A DNA stretch of 10,835 nucleotides from Clostridium sp. UBA6640 (GTDB lineage: Bacteria; Bacillota; Clostridia; Clostridiales; Clostridiaceae), in NCBI RefSeq assembly GCF_002455975.1, contig NZ_DKLM01000105.1, positions 1 through 10,835 of the forward strand, written 5' to 3'. Under the pieces are notes generated by a model, which made no database searches, was not told the DNA's origin, and worked only from the letters and a program-made list of their open reading frames with translations. The position numbers and the translations under genes are program-made. Shown here one piece after another: positions 1 to 6,086 of this stretch (position 1 is the stretch's first letter; the number at the start of each line of letters is the position of its first letter).

Positions 1-110
1 GACAATGGACAATTATGGATACTTCTCTCAAGAGAAGTTTTAAATTGATTTCTTTTCAGGTGACACAGTCACTTTTAGTAAAAAATTAGTTTGATTAAAA
101 CTAATTTCGA
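1..110. other. Cluster of three hairpins at the left edge
   Basis: Three perfect inverted repeats follow one another without any open frame. Hairpin 1 is 21-28/31-38 (ACTTCTCT, 2-nt gap, AGAGAAGT) followed by a short T-run. It could be an intrinsic terminator for a plus-strand gene left of the window. Hairpin 2 is GTGAC/GTCAC at 60-64/68-72. Hairpin 3 has 10-bp arms at 83-92/98-107. Before hairpin 1 there is a short iterated motif (GACAATGGACAAT). This could be a terminator plus chance structure, a repeated intergenic element, or a small structured RNA. The sequence alone does not decide, and the element may begin outside the window. Confidence 0.4.
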
Positions 111-166
111 CCATATTTTAATTTCTATAGTAAAAATCGTTATACATGAAATAAAAATTAAAGATT

Positions 167-198
167 AAAACTCCATGGTTAATGCCGTGGAGTTTTTT
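167..198. terminator. Bidirectional intrinsic terminator
   Basis: An inverted repeat (AAAACTCCATGG at 167-178, CCGTGGAGTTTT from 185) with a 6-nt loop contains one wobble pair and is followed by six T on the plus strand. On the minus strand it lies just after the stop of the 2H-phosphoesterase gene (stop at 208-210), with a weaker T-rich tail. It therefore probably ends that gene's transcript, and possibly one entering from the left. Confidence 0.7.
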
Positions 199-207
199 AT
201 GAAATAT

Positions 208-735
208 TTAAGGTAATAGTTCATATTCTTTATGCAGTACCCAGGTATTATCTACCCACTTGTAAATTCCTATGTTGTCAAAAAAGCTTTGAAAGTTACA
301 AGGGAAGGATTCTACATAATTTTTTATTGATTCAAATTTATCATAAATTTTTTTAGAAGCTACAGTTATATGAAAAACTTTATTTTTTCCTTCATTAGAT
401 TTAAAGGTTAAGTAAGGAAGTTTTACTAGCTCATTTATAAGTTTATCATGAGTATCTTTAGCTTCTTTTGACATTTTGACGTCCATATATAGTACATCTT
501 TTCTAAAAAAGTTATAGTCTTTAATTTCGATAGGTGCTTTACTATAAGTTTTTGAGAAATTCTCTAATGTATTTTCTAGTTCTGTAATATCATCATAGTC
601 AAAAGGGGCTTTTATGGTAAAATGAGCAGGAAGTTTTGAAGATTTAGCACCAAATTTATGAAAAATATCTTTTCTCAATTTATTATTGAACTCTCCAGCA
701 GGGCCTTTAATTGTACATACAATAACATATCTCAT
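208..735 (-). CDS. 2H phosphoesterase, LigT / 2'-5' RNA ligase-like family
   Basis: A 175-residue soluble protein with the two H-x-T motifs that define the 2H phosphoesterase superfamily: H38-F-T40 and H122-I-T124. They sit about 84 residues apart, as in LigT, CPDase and YjcG-type proteins. In that fold the two His-x-Thr pairs form the active site for 2',3'-cyclic or 2'-5' phosphoester bonds. The physiological substrate of small Firmicute members is generally unknown, so the 'RNA ligase' name should not be read as a function. The length fits the family. The ATG is preceded by a good GGAGG site 9 nt upstream. A hairpin terminator ends the gene upstream of it (793-829), so this gene probably has its own promoter, though I cannot point to a convincing one. 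The protein is predicted cytoplasmic, with no signal peptide or membrane segment. Confidence 0.85.
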   Translation of the reverse strand: MRYVIVCTIKGPAGEFNNKLRKDIFHKFGAKSSKLPAHFTIKAPFDYDDITELENTLENFSKTYSKAPIEIKDYNFFRKDVLYMDVKMSKEAKDTHDKLINELVKLPYLTFKSNEGKNKVFHITVASKKIYDKFESIKNYVESFPCNFQSFFDNIGIYKWVDNTWVLHKEYELLP

Positions 736-792
736 GAATTACTACCTCCAAGCATAGATTAATATTATCTAATTAAAGTAATGATTAGTATT

Positions 793-829
793 AAAAAAGA
801 TAAAGAGCTGATAATATCAATTCTTTATC
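793..829 (-). terminator. Intrinsic terminator of the DUF2238 gene (minus strand)
   Basis: Outer arms GATAAAGA (799-806) and TCTTTATC (822-829) enclose an inner TGATA/TATCA pair (809-813/815-819). Read on the minus strand, the stem is followed by six T (plus-strand A-run 793-798). The stem overlaps the stop codon of the membrane protein gene, so it should end that transcript before the 2H-phosphoesterase gene. Confidence 0.65.
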
Positions 830-1448
830 TTACGTTAAATTTTTTCCTTAATATTTTCCAGTGTATTGGACTTAAAGCAGTAAGAGAGAAAAATGCACCT
901 ATAGCTGCACAGAGCATATCCCATTGAGTATCCCATTGGTCACCCTGCATTTGTAAAAAATCATATTTCATATGAGCTATATAATATCCTCCTACCACTT
1001 CTCCTATCTCATATAGAGCACTTATTGCTAAAGAAACAGAAAATGAAATAATAAAAATAAAAAATTTATTTTTTAGTACTTTTTTTCTAATAAGAAGTTC
1101 AGCAGTTACTAAAGCTGGAACTGCACCTTGTATTATGTGTCCTAATCTGTCAAAATGATTTCTAGATAAATGGAACACATCTTTAAGGTAGTTAAAGAAT
1201 GGAACATTTTTATAGTAGTAATGTCCACCTATAGCCATAGTAGCTAAAGCAAGCCATATTACAATATATACTAAATTAGAAAATTTAAATTTATTATATG
1301 TGAAAAATAATACAGCTATAATGATAAAACAAGAAAAAACTTCAAAGAACCAATTATATCTGCTATAGGGTCTAATACCTGACCATATTAGAATTATGAT
1401 AATACTAAATAATAAAAATAAGTGAAATTTTTTATCCTTAGAGTCCAT
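825..1448 (-). CDS. DUF2238 / YjdF-like integral membrane protein
   Basis: A 207-residue polytopic membrane protein with about six hydrophobic segments, roughly residues 9-25, 33-51, 59-75, 105-120, 128-146 and 178-195. Conserved-looking polar motifs sit between them: RNHFDRLGH (96-104), ALYEIGE (144-150) and QGDQWDTQWDM (168-178). This pattern matches the DUF2238 family (E. coli YjdF and relatives), whose biochemical function is not established. The conserved His, Asp and Glu at membrane edges suggest an enzymatic or metal-linked site, but that is inference. I chose the ATG at 1448. A longer frame opens at a GTG at 1457, but that GTG lies inside the AAAGGTGAT Shine-Dalgarno sequence that serves the ATG. 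The gene follows the nicotinamidase-like gene by 65 nt with no strong terminator between, so the two may be cotranscribed. Confidence 0.85.
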   Translation of the reverse strand: MDSKDKKFHLFLLFSIIIILIWSGIRPYSRYNWFFEVFSCFIIIAVLFFTYNKFKFSNLVYIVIWLALATMAIGGHYYYKNVPFFNYLKDVFHLSRNHFDRLGHIIQGAVPALVTAELLIRKKVLKNKFFIFIISFSVSLAISALYEIGEVVGGYYIAHMKYDFLQMQGDQWDTQWDMLCAAIGAFFSLTALSPIHWKILRKKFNVR

Positions 1449-1513
1449 AACTATCACCTTTCCAATTATAAATAGGAATGTAAAGATAGTATTCCCAAAG
1501 ATTATCTAAATAA

Positions 1514-2176
1514 TTACTTAATTGAACTTATTATTTCTACTCCATTATTTATCATCATAAATAATCCTAATATATGCATTAAGTCACCATTATGAGGAGA
1601 TAAATCATAAGTATCTACAGCATTCATAGGAACAATTATTCTAGAAATTATATTATTTTTGTTAAAATATGCTTTAAGTGTAGTTGCAAATTGCTCAATA
1701 CAAATGTCAGTGCAGTCTCCTACAATGATGAAATTAGTTATTTTAGGATTATCTCTAATAAAAATTTGAAACTTTTCCTCTAAGAATCCATTAGTTGAGT
1801 TTTTTTCTATAAAATTATAATTATTAATAGACTTTAATGGCTCAACCATGTCTGCTTCAAAACTACTTTTTATACAATGCTTAGGATAGGAATCAAATTC
1901 TGGTGATAAATCTGTATGACTATCACCAAAAGCAATAACTTTTATATTTTCATCTTTGCAGTATTTCATGATAGAGCTTATTTCAGGGATTAAAGCTTCT
2001 ATTCTAGGACTATAAAGATTTCCTGATTTAGCAAAACCGTTTATCATATCTATTACTACAAGTGCAGTCTCAGCTGTAGGCAAATCTTTAATAGAAATAG
2101 ATTTTGTAGACTTTTCTTTAATTAAAGAAATAATATCTTTAAAAGAATTAACATATTTATCAATATCATTAAACAT
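1514..2176 (-). CDS. Nicotinamidase-like isochorismatase-family cysteine hydrolase
   Basis: A 220-residue protein of the isochorismatase-like hydrolase superfamily. The triad expected for nicotinamidase/pyrazinamidase members is visible: Asp43 in VVIDMINGF, Lys125 in EKNSTNGF and Cys159 in GDCTDIC. Metal-site candidates D85 and H87 (FGDSHTD) and H100 (PKHC) also follow the PncA pattern. The likely reaction is hydrolysis of nicotinamide or a similar amide to acid plus ammonia, feeding NAD salvage. No NAD gene is adjacent, so the substrate remains inference. The first ~35 residues form an N-terminal extension ahead of the core beta strand. The start is well supported by an AGGAG site 8 nt before the ATG. 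A perfect-consensus promoter lies upstream, which suggests strong expression unless it is regulated. Confidence 0.82.
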   Translation of the reverse strand: MFNDIDKYVNSFKDIISLIKEKSTKSISIKDLPTAETALVVIDMINGFAKSGNLYSPRIEALIPEISSIMKYCKDENIKVIAFGDSHTDLSPEFDSYPKHCIKSSFEADMVEPLKSINNYNFIEKNSTNGFLEEKFQIFIRDNPKITNFIIVGDCTDICIEQFATTLKAYFNKNNIISRIIVPMNAVDTYDLSPHNGDLMHILGLFMMINNGVEIISSIK

Positions 2177-2211
2177 ATACTTCTCTCCTAATAAAACTAT
2201 ATTTTAATAAA

Positions 2212-2240
2212 ATTATAGGCAAATAAAATGTTAGTGTCAA
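2212..2240 (-). promoter_or_regulatory. Perfect-consensus sigma-A promoter of the nicotinamidase-like gene
   Basis: On the minus strand TTGACA (2235-2240) is followed by a 17-bp spacer and TATAAT (2212-2217). Both hexamers match the vegetative consensus exactly. Transcription would start near 2205, giving a leader of about 30 nt before the ATG at 2176. Confidence 0.8.
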
Positions 2241-2251
2241 ATATTGTTTTA

Positions 2252-2275
2252 CAGATGTATATACATATACATCTG
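2252..2275. promoter_or_regulatory. 24-bp palindrome upstream of the promoter, candidate operator
   Basis: CAGATGTATAT and ATATACATCTG form a perfect 11-bp inverted repeat around a 2-nt centre. It ends 12 bp upstream of the -35 hexamer, at roughly -47 to -70 relative to the inferred start site. That position suits an activator or a dimeric regulator. The repressor or activator is not identifiable here. Confidence 0.45.
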
Positions 2276-2469
2276 CTGCTTTCAAATTTAGTATATGCAT
2301 TCATATAGTTGATTATTAAATTGATGAGATTCACATTAGTATAAAATTCATCATCAATTGCCAACTGTTAATTATTCAGTATTTTAAGTTGTAAATTAAA
2401 ATACTTAAGTAAATCATTATATTTTAATGTGATATATTTTGCTATCTTATACAATATTTTATAAATATA
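2276..2469. other. AT-rich spacer with two hairpins
   Basis: No gene is seen in this part of the 359-bp gap between the divergent hydrolase and TSCPD genes. It contains a 9-bp inverted repeat (AATTGATGA 2319-2327 / TCATCAATT 2351-2359) and a 10-bp one with an 8-nt loop (AGTATTTTAA 2378-2387 / TTAAAATACT 2396-2405). In DNA this AT-rich such repeats may be chance or transcription-related. A frame open on the minus strand here runs into the TSCPD gene and has no coding character. Confidence 0.4.
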
Positions 2470-2498
2470 TTGCATGTCTTAGTATTTTTATGTATATT
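2470..2498 (+). promoter_or_regulatory. Candidate promoter of the TSCPD gene
   Basis: TTGCAT (2470-2475), a 17-bp spacer and TATATT (2493-2498) give a reasonable vegetative promoter. It would produce a leader of about 30 nt containing the AGGAG site at 2523-2527. The hexamers are imperfect in an AT-rich background, so this is only a candidate. Confidence 0.45.
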
Positions 2499-2535
2499 CA
2501 TATATGAAATAAAGCTATAGATAGGAGAGAAAATA

Positions 2536-2787
2536 ATGGAATATACATATAAAATAAAAGGATGTTGTGCAACAGAAGTTAAATTTGAAGTAGAGGATGA
2601 TAAAGTTAAAAATGTTGAATTTTTTAGAGGATGTCCAGGGAATACTAAAGGACTAGCAGCCTTATTAGAAGGTATGGAAGTTAATGAGGTTGTTAAAAGA
2701 TTAAAAGGAGTGCCTTGCAAAACTTCAACTTCATGTCCAGATCAATTTGCTACTGCTTTAGAAGAGTTGGTTTTAAATGTAAAATAA
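2536..2787 (+). CDS. TSCPD domain four-cysteine protein (TIGR03905-like)
   Basis: An 83-residue protein consisting of a single TSCPD domain. The eponymous T65-S-C-P-D69 motif is intact. Other cysteines are at C10, C11, C33 (GCPGN) and C61. This matches the short TIGR03905-type proteins common in clostridia, related to the C-terminal region of B12-dependent ribonucleotide reductases. The cysteines suggest metal binding or redox exchange, but the function of the stand-alone form is unknown to me. The ATG is preceded by AGGAG at a good distance. The gene is monocistronic: divergent from the hydrolase and convergent with rubrerythrin, with a shared terminator. Confidence 0.88.
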   Translation: MEYTYKIKGCCATEVKFEVEDDKVKNVEFFRGCPGNTKGLAALLEGMEVNEVVKRLKGVPCKTSTSCPDQFATALEELVLNVK

Positions 2788-2824
2788 TATAATATGTATG
2801 TGGTTAATATTTTGCATATATTTG

Positions 2825-2858
2825 AAAAATAAGCAGCTTTAACAAACTGCTTATTTTT
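2825..2858. terminator. Bidirectional terminator between TSCPD and rubrerythrin genes
   Basis: A perfect 12-bp stem (AAAAATAAGCAG 2825-2836, CTGCTTATTTTT 2847-2858) with a 10-nt loop has T-runs leaving on both strands. It lies between two convergent genes, directly after the rubrerythrin stop on the minus strand and 37 nt after the TSCPD stop. Confidence 0.85.
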
Positions 2859-2860
2859 TT

Positions 2861-3427
2861 CTATAATTCATAATCTTTACATTGAATTTTAAAATAAGAT
2901 CTAGGGTACTTACATAGCGGACAAACCATAGGGGCCTCTAAGCCTTCATGTATATAACCACAATTCATACATTGCCAGAATTCTACCTTGTTACTTTTAA
3001 ACATCATATCACTTATAACTCTGTCATGTAATGCTTTAAACCTCTTTTCATGAGATTCTTCAACTTCTCTTAATTCTTTATAAAAATCAGCAATTCGATT
3101 AAAGCCTTCACGTCTAGCTACATCTTCATATTCTTTATAAATTTTAGTAGCTTCTTCTGTTTCACCTTTTATAGCAGACATTAAGTTATCATCAGTAGAT
3201 CTTACTTGCTTTAAGAAATCTCTATATGCAACTCTACTATGAGCTCGTTCGTTAAGGGCAGTTTCTTCAAATACTTGTGCTACATATTGGTATCCATCTT
3301 CCCTAGCTTTTTCTGCAAAGAGCATATACTTATTTGAAGCTCTTGACTCTCCAGCAAAGGTTCTAAGTAAATTTTTCTCAGTTTCACTTCCTTTAAGACT
3401 TCTAATATCACTTCTGCCGTAATTCAT
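2861..3427 (-). CDS. rbr: Rubrerythrin
   Basis: A 188-residue classical rubrerythrin: N-terminal ferritin-like di-iron domain (about 15-140) followed by a C-terminal rubredoxin domain (about 148-182). Di-iron ligand candidates are E27, E60xxH63, E92, and E123xxH126. The rubredoxin site is C153-x2-C156 and C169-x2-C172. It acts in the cytoplasm as an NADH-linked peroxidase that detoxifies hydrogen peroxide in anaerobes. The domain order is the normal one, not the 'reverse' rubrerythrin order with rubredoxin first. The start ATG has a perfect AGGAGG site 6 nt upstream. The gene stands alone on the minus strand. A 12-bp TATAAT palindrome overlapping its probable -10 suggests operator control, perhaps by a peroxide regulator. 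Confidence 0.95.
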   Translation of the reverse strand: MNYGRSDIRSLKGSETEKNLLRTFAGESRASNKYMLFAEKAREDGYQYVAQVFEETALNERAHSRVAYRDFLKQVRSTDDNLMSAIKGETEEATKIYKEYEDVARREGFNRIADFYKELREVEESHEKRFKALHDRVISDMMFKSNKVEFWQCMNCGYIHEGLEAPMVCPLCKYPRSYFKIQCKDYEL

Positions 3428-3450
3428 AGTAAACCTCCTAAAAATATCTC

Positions 3451-3487
3451 TATAATATTATATATGTATTTACAAAATATGGTACAA
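3451..3487 (-). promoter_or_regulatory. Candidate rubrerythrin promoter with overlapping palindrome
   Basis: On the minus strand TTGTAC (3482-3487), a 17-bp spacer and TATATA (3459-3464) form a candidate promoter. The 12-bp perfect palindrome TATAATATTATA (3451-3462) overlaps its -10. The palindrome resembles the PerR box TTATAATNATTATAA but lacks the single central spacer base. It could instead be a simple TA-rich -10 region. Confidence 0.4.
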
Positions 3488-3555
3488 AATACAAGGAAAT
3501 GGATTATTTCTATGAAAAGCTATTGAAATGACTAAGTGAGAAAAAAGTTCATATT

Positions 3556-3620
3556 TATAAAGTAAAAAGACAATAGGAGGTTTCTTTAAATAGAAATTCC
3601 TATTGCCTTTTTACTTTATA
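3556..3620. terminator. Long imperfect hairpin downstream of the unknown gene
   Basis: A perfect 14-bp outer arm (3556-3569 / 3607-3620) is followed by one mismatch, an 8-bp CAATAGGA/TCCTATTG segment (3571-3578 / 3598-3605) and an inner TTTCT/AGAAA stem (3581-3585 / 3592-3596). About 27 bp can pair in total. It lies 39 nt after the stop of the 123-residue gene, and both strands carry T-rich 3' arms, so terminator is the simplest reading. It is longer than usual terminators, so a small mobile inverted-repeat element is the alternative. Confidence 0.5.
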
Positions 3621-3658
3621 ATAGTTTTCAGAAATGTCCATAAATAATTATTGTAAAA

Positions 3659-4030
3659 TTACTCCTCATCTATATAGCTAAAACAATACCATAAACAATT
3701 CTTACAATATGGCAAATCGCTTTCTATAATGAATTGACCATTAATAGGCATTTTACTATATATTTTTTTAACTCCATCCTCAAACCTACATTCAATAGTT
3801 CTCAAGCGTTTAAATAGCTCATTTGCTTTTTCATAGGATATAGGTTTTATAATCCTCCAAGTATCCTTCATACTGACATGTTTATCTTTAGCAAGTTTAA
3901 CACGACGATGAATAATATACTTTTCTTCACCTCTAAGCTCTAAAGTATGGCCTTCAGCATTTATAGCTCTATAAGTTGGATTATCATACAATATTTTAAA
4001 TGCTTCCATAGTAGTTAAAGTGTAATCCAT
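3659..4030 (-). CDS. Unrecognised 123-residue protein with a C-terminal Cys cluster
   Basis: I do not recognise this family. The protein is small, basic in the middle and soluble-looking. It has aromatic and charged stretches and a C-terminal cysteine group C109-x2-C112-x3-C116 that might bind a metal; C81 is a further cysteine. The first ~35 residues (MDYTLTTMEAFKILYDNPTY onward) resemble the compact style of small phage or regulatory proteins, but only superficially. The frame is open 20 codons further upstream, but I place the start at 4030. The ATG there follows GGAGGTGAT at ideal spacing, while the upstream stretch encodes a spurious hydrophobic peptide and the Shine-Dalgarno itself. The gene is isolated on the minus strand and flanked by two long hairpins (3556-3620 and 4078-4123). 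Confidence 0.7.
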   Translation of the reverse strand: MDYTLTTMEAFKILYDNPTYRAINAEGHTLELRGEEKYIIHRRVKLAKDKHVSMKDTWRIIKPISYEKANELFKRLRTIECRFEDGVKKIYSKMPINGQFIIESDLPYCKNCLWYCFSYIDEE

Positions 4031-4077
4031 TAAATCACCTCCATTTATTAAATATATTATATAAAGAATTATAGGTA

Positions 4078-4123
4078 TAATAAAAAACAATAATTAACTA
4101 CTGCCAATTATTGCTTTTTATTA
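4078..4123. repeat. 18-bp inverted repeat upstream of the unknown gene
   Basis: Arms 4078-4095 and 4106-4123 match over 18 bp with one wobble-type mismatch around a 10-nt loop. Both strands end in a T-rich arm. It sits 48 nt before the start of the minus-strand gene, in its probable leader or promoter. A possible extended -10 (TGATATACT on the minus strand, 4123-4131) touches its edge. It could be a terminator for upstream minus-strand transcription, an attenuator, or an operator. Confidence 0.5.
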
Positions 4124-4162
4124 GTATATCATCCTTAAACCGAAAAAGATATTAATATTCTG

Positions 4163-4184
4163 AAAATTAAGGCTCTTAATTTTT
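4163..4184. other. Short hairpin with T-run in a 331-bp gap
   Basis: AAAATTAAG (4163-4171) and CTTAATTTT (4175-4183) form a 9-bp stem with a 3-nt loop, followed by a further T. It may be a terminator-like structure. The remainder of 4031-4361 between the divergent genes is AT-rich and shows no further gene and no purine-riboswitch pattern. Confidence 0.35.
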
Positions 4185-4291
4185 ACATTTTATTACATAA
4201 AATTCTGGAAAAACTATTTTATAAATTTACTATTAATAAAATATTTAATCTAACTAATTTATTAAATATTGGGAAAATTATAAATTATTAG

Positions 4292-4320
4292 TTGAGAAAG
4301 TATTAATTATAAAATAATAT
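4292..4320 (+). promoter_or_regulatory. Candidate promoter of the deaminase gene
   Basis: TTGAGA (4292-4297), a 17-bp spacer and TAATAT (4315-4320) form a plausible vegetative promoter. An imperfect inverted repeat (AACTAATTTAT 4252-4262 against 4280-4293, with a 3-nt bulge) overlaps its -35 and could be an operator. AT-richness limits confidence. Confidence 0.4.
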
Positions 4321-4361
4321 ATATATAATTAAGAGAAGATTATAAACTAGGGGGGGATATT

Positions 4362-5732
4362 TTGAATAATATATTATTAAAAAATATATCTACACTTATA
4401 ACTATGAATGATAAAGAAAGTATATTAAACAATGTAGATTTATTGGTAGTATCTAATAAAATTGAGAAAATAGCTAAGGACATTAATGTTAAAGAAGATG
4501 TTGAGGTTATAGATTGCAGTGAATTGACCTTAATGCCTGGATTTGTTAATACCCATCATCATCTTTATCAAACTCTTTTTAGAGGGATTAAAGAAGTACA
4601 AGATTTACCACTTTTCCCTTGGCTCACTGGGCTTTATGAATTTTGGAAATATATTGATAGTAGTGCAGTTTATTATGGAGCACTTGTAGGGTTCAGTGAA
4701 TTATTAAAAACTGGATGCACTTTAACTATGGATCATCATTATTTATTTCCAAAAAACAATAGTGAAAGGTTGATAGATGAACAAATAAAAGCAGCAAAAG
4801 AAGTTGGTATAAGATTTCATGCTACAAGAGGTTCTATGTGTTTAGGAAAAAGTAATGGTGGATTACCACCAGATTCAGTTGTTCAAAAGGAAGATGAAAT
4901 ACTAACTGACTCAGAGAGATTAATAAATAAATATCATGATAAGGAAGATTATGCAATGACTAGAATTGCATTAGCGCCATGCTCACCATTTTCTGTAAGT
5001 AAAGACTTAATGATTAGTACTAAAGATCTAGCTAGAAAAAAAGGTGTTATGATGCACACTCATTTAGCTGAAACTTTAGATGAAGAAAAATTTTGCATTG
5101 AAAAATATGGAAGAAGACCTGTAGAACTTATGGAGGAATTAGAATGGATTGGCAAGGATGTTTGGTATGCACATGGAATATTTTTAAATGATAGAGAAAT
5201 TAAAGCTATACAAGGTGCAGGAATAGCTCATTGTCCAAGTTCTAATATGAAGCTTGGCAGTGGAATATGTAGAACTTCAGAATTGTACAAAGCAAATGTT
5301 CCAATTGGCATTGCAGTAGATGGTAGTGCATCTAATGATGGCTCTAATATGTGGGAAGAAGTAAAAAGAGCATATCTTTTAAATCACTTAAAGTATGGAG
5401 ATAAAGGATTGTCAGCTTATGAAGTATTAAAAATGGCCACAAGAGGGGGAGCAGAGGTATTAGGTAGATATGATACTGGATATATTGAAGTAGGAAAAGC
5501 AGCGGATATTATTGCTGTAGATCTAAATGATGTGGCTTATGCAGGATGTCATGACCCTATCGTAGCTATAGTTTGTTGTGGTAATAGTAGTGTAGTTAAA
5601 TATACTATAGTAAATGGGAAAATAGTGGTTAAGGATGGTATTCTTCTAACTATGAATACAGAAGATATAAAGATAAATGCAGATAAAGTGGCGAAAAAAA
5701 TTATAGAAAAAAATAAAACATCGAATAATTAA
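4362..5732 (+). CDS. 8-oxoguanine / guanine-type deaminase (amidohydrolase family)
   Basis: A 456-residue cytoplasmic metal-dependent deaminase of the amidohydrolase superfamily (ATZ/TRZ/8-oxoguanine deaminase branch). Zinc-site and catalytic residues are visible: H65-x-H67 in the HHHLYQTLFRG motif, H232/H234 and E237 in HTHLAET, H271 in AHG, H290 in HCPSSNMKLGSG, and D320 in VDGSASNDG. The LFPWL segment and APCSPFSVS (205-213) favour 8-oxoguanine deaminase over cytosine or adenosine enzymes. The expected reaction is hydrolytic deamination of 8-oxoguanine (or a related purine or pterin) to urate-type product plus ammonia. The start is TTG, preceded by a run of seven G that serves as ribosome binding site. 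The full length matches the family. The gene is monocistronic with terminators after it. Substrate preference among 8-oxoguanine, guanine and isoxanthopterin is inference. Confidence 0.85.
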   Translation: MNNILLKNISTLITMNDKESILNNVDLLVVSNKIEKIAKDINVKEDVEVIDCSELTLMPGFVNTHHHLYQTLFRGIKEVQDLPLFPWLTGLYEFWKYIDSSAVYYGALVGFSELLKTGCTLTMDHHYLFPKNNSERLIDEQIKAAKEVGIRFHATRGSMCLGKSNGGLPPDSVVQKEDEILTDSERLINKYHDKEDYAMTRIALAPCSPFSVSKDLMISTKDLARKKGVMMHTHLAETLDEEKFCIEKYGRRPVELMEELEWIGKDVWYAHGIFLNDREIKAIQGAGIAHCPSSNMKLGSGICRTSELYKANVPIGIAVDGSASNDGSNMWEEVKRAYLLNHLKYGDKGLSAYEVLKMATRGGAEVLGRYDTGYIEVGKAADIIAVDLNDVAYAGCHDPIVAIVCCGNSSVVKYTIVNGKIVVKDGILLTMNTEDIKINADKVAKKIIEKNKTSNN

Positions 5733-5798
5733 AACTATATAATAATTAGATATTTACTTAGATTAATTATGATCTTCGATTAAGTAGGAGAAAATTTG

Positions 5799-5825
5799 CT
5801 ATTAGTTTTGTAAACTAATAGTTTT
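5799..5825 (+). terminator. Hairpin after the deaminase gene
   Basis: CTATTAGTTT (5799-5808) and AAACTAATAG (5812-5821) form a perfect 10-bp stem around a 3-nt loop, followed by TTTT. It is an AT-rich, probably weaker terminator preceding the stronger one at 5847. Confidence 0.5.
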
Positions 5826-5846
5826 ATATGTAGGTTATCTATCTGG

Positions 5847-5872
5847 AAAACAGCTCTTTGTAGCTGTTTTTT
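5847..5872 (+). terminator. Intrinsic terminator of the deaminase gene
   Basis: AAAACAGCT (5847-5855) and AGCTGTTTT (5862-5870) form a perfect 9-bp stem with a 6-nt loop and a run of six T. It is the clearest terminator in the 354-bp gap before the first amidase gene. Confidence 0.8.
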
Positions 5873-5978
5873 GCTTATATATGAAAGTAAAATATTGATC
5901 TGAAAATTTATTAATATTATTAGCATTTATTTTCATTGAAGAAGTAATAAAAGATGATAAGAACATAATCATAAAAAT

Positions 5979-6001
5979 TGAAATCGTTTACACAATATAA
6001 T
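5979..6001 (+). promoter_or_regulatory. Catabolite-responsive (cre-type) site and -10 of amidase copy 1
   Basis: TGAAATCGTTTACA at 5979-5992 matches the Bacillus cre consensus TGWAANCGNTNWCA at every defined position. A consensus TATAAT (5996-6001) follows 3 bp later, so CcpA bound here would cover the -35/spacer region and should repress. I see no good -35 hexamer 16-18 bp upstream of the TATAAT, so the promoter call is weaker than the cre call. The equivalent region of copy 2 has no such site. Confidence 0.6.
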
Positions 6002-6020
6002 AAGAAGCTTTCAAATATAC

Positions 6021-6053
6021 TTTAGAAGGATTTTATGCTCCAATGAAGAATAA
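6021..6053 (+). other. Leader segment conserved between the two amidase genes
   Basis: TTTAGAAGGATTTTA (6021-6035) recurs exactly at 8942-8956. In both genes AGAAGGA is followed 12 nt later by ATGAAGAATAA (6043-6053 and 8964-8974). In copy 1 this ATG opens a 15-codon frame whose stop overlaps the TTG start of the amidase (TTGA at 6087-6090). In copy 2 it stops after 7 codons. The spacing is long for a ribosome site, so a conserved leader or regulatory element is as likely as a peptide. Confidence 0.4.
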
Positions 6054-6086
6054 TGAATCTATAGCTATGGAAGAGGAGGAATTTCA

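Noticed and set aside
1446..1457. GTG start three codons upstream of the DUF2238 ATG
   Set aside because: The GTG is part of the AAAGGTGAT Shine-Dalgarno that serves the ATG at 1448.
2442..2720. Open frame on the minus strand across the TSCPD gene
   Set aside because: It is antisense to a well-supported gene with intact TSCPD motifs, has no ribosome site or recognisable protein features, and its remaining part is AT-rich spacer.
4031..4090. Twenty-codon N-terminal extension of the unknown gene
   Set aside because: It would translate through the GGAGGTGAT ribosome site of the ATG at 4030 and has no ribosome site of its own.
4124..4361. Purine riboswitch upstream of the deaminase gene
   Set aside because: The conserved loop and core sequences of purine riboswitches are absent; only AT-rich sequence and small inverted repeats are seen.
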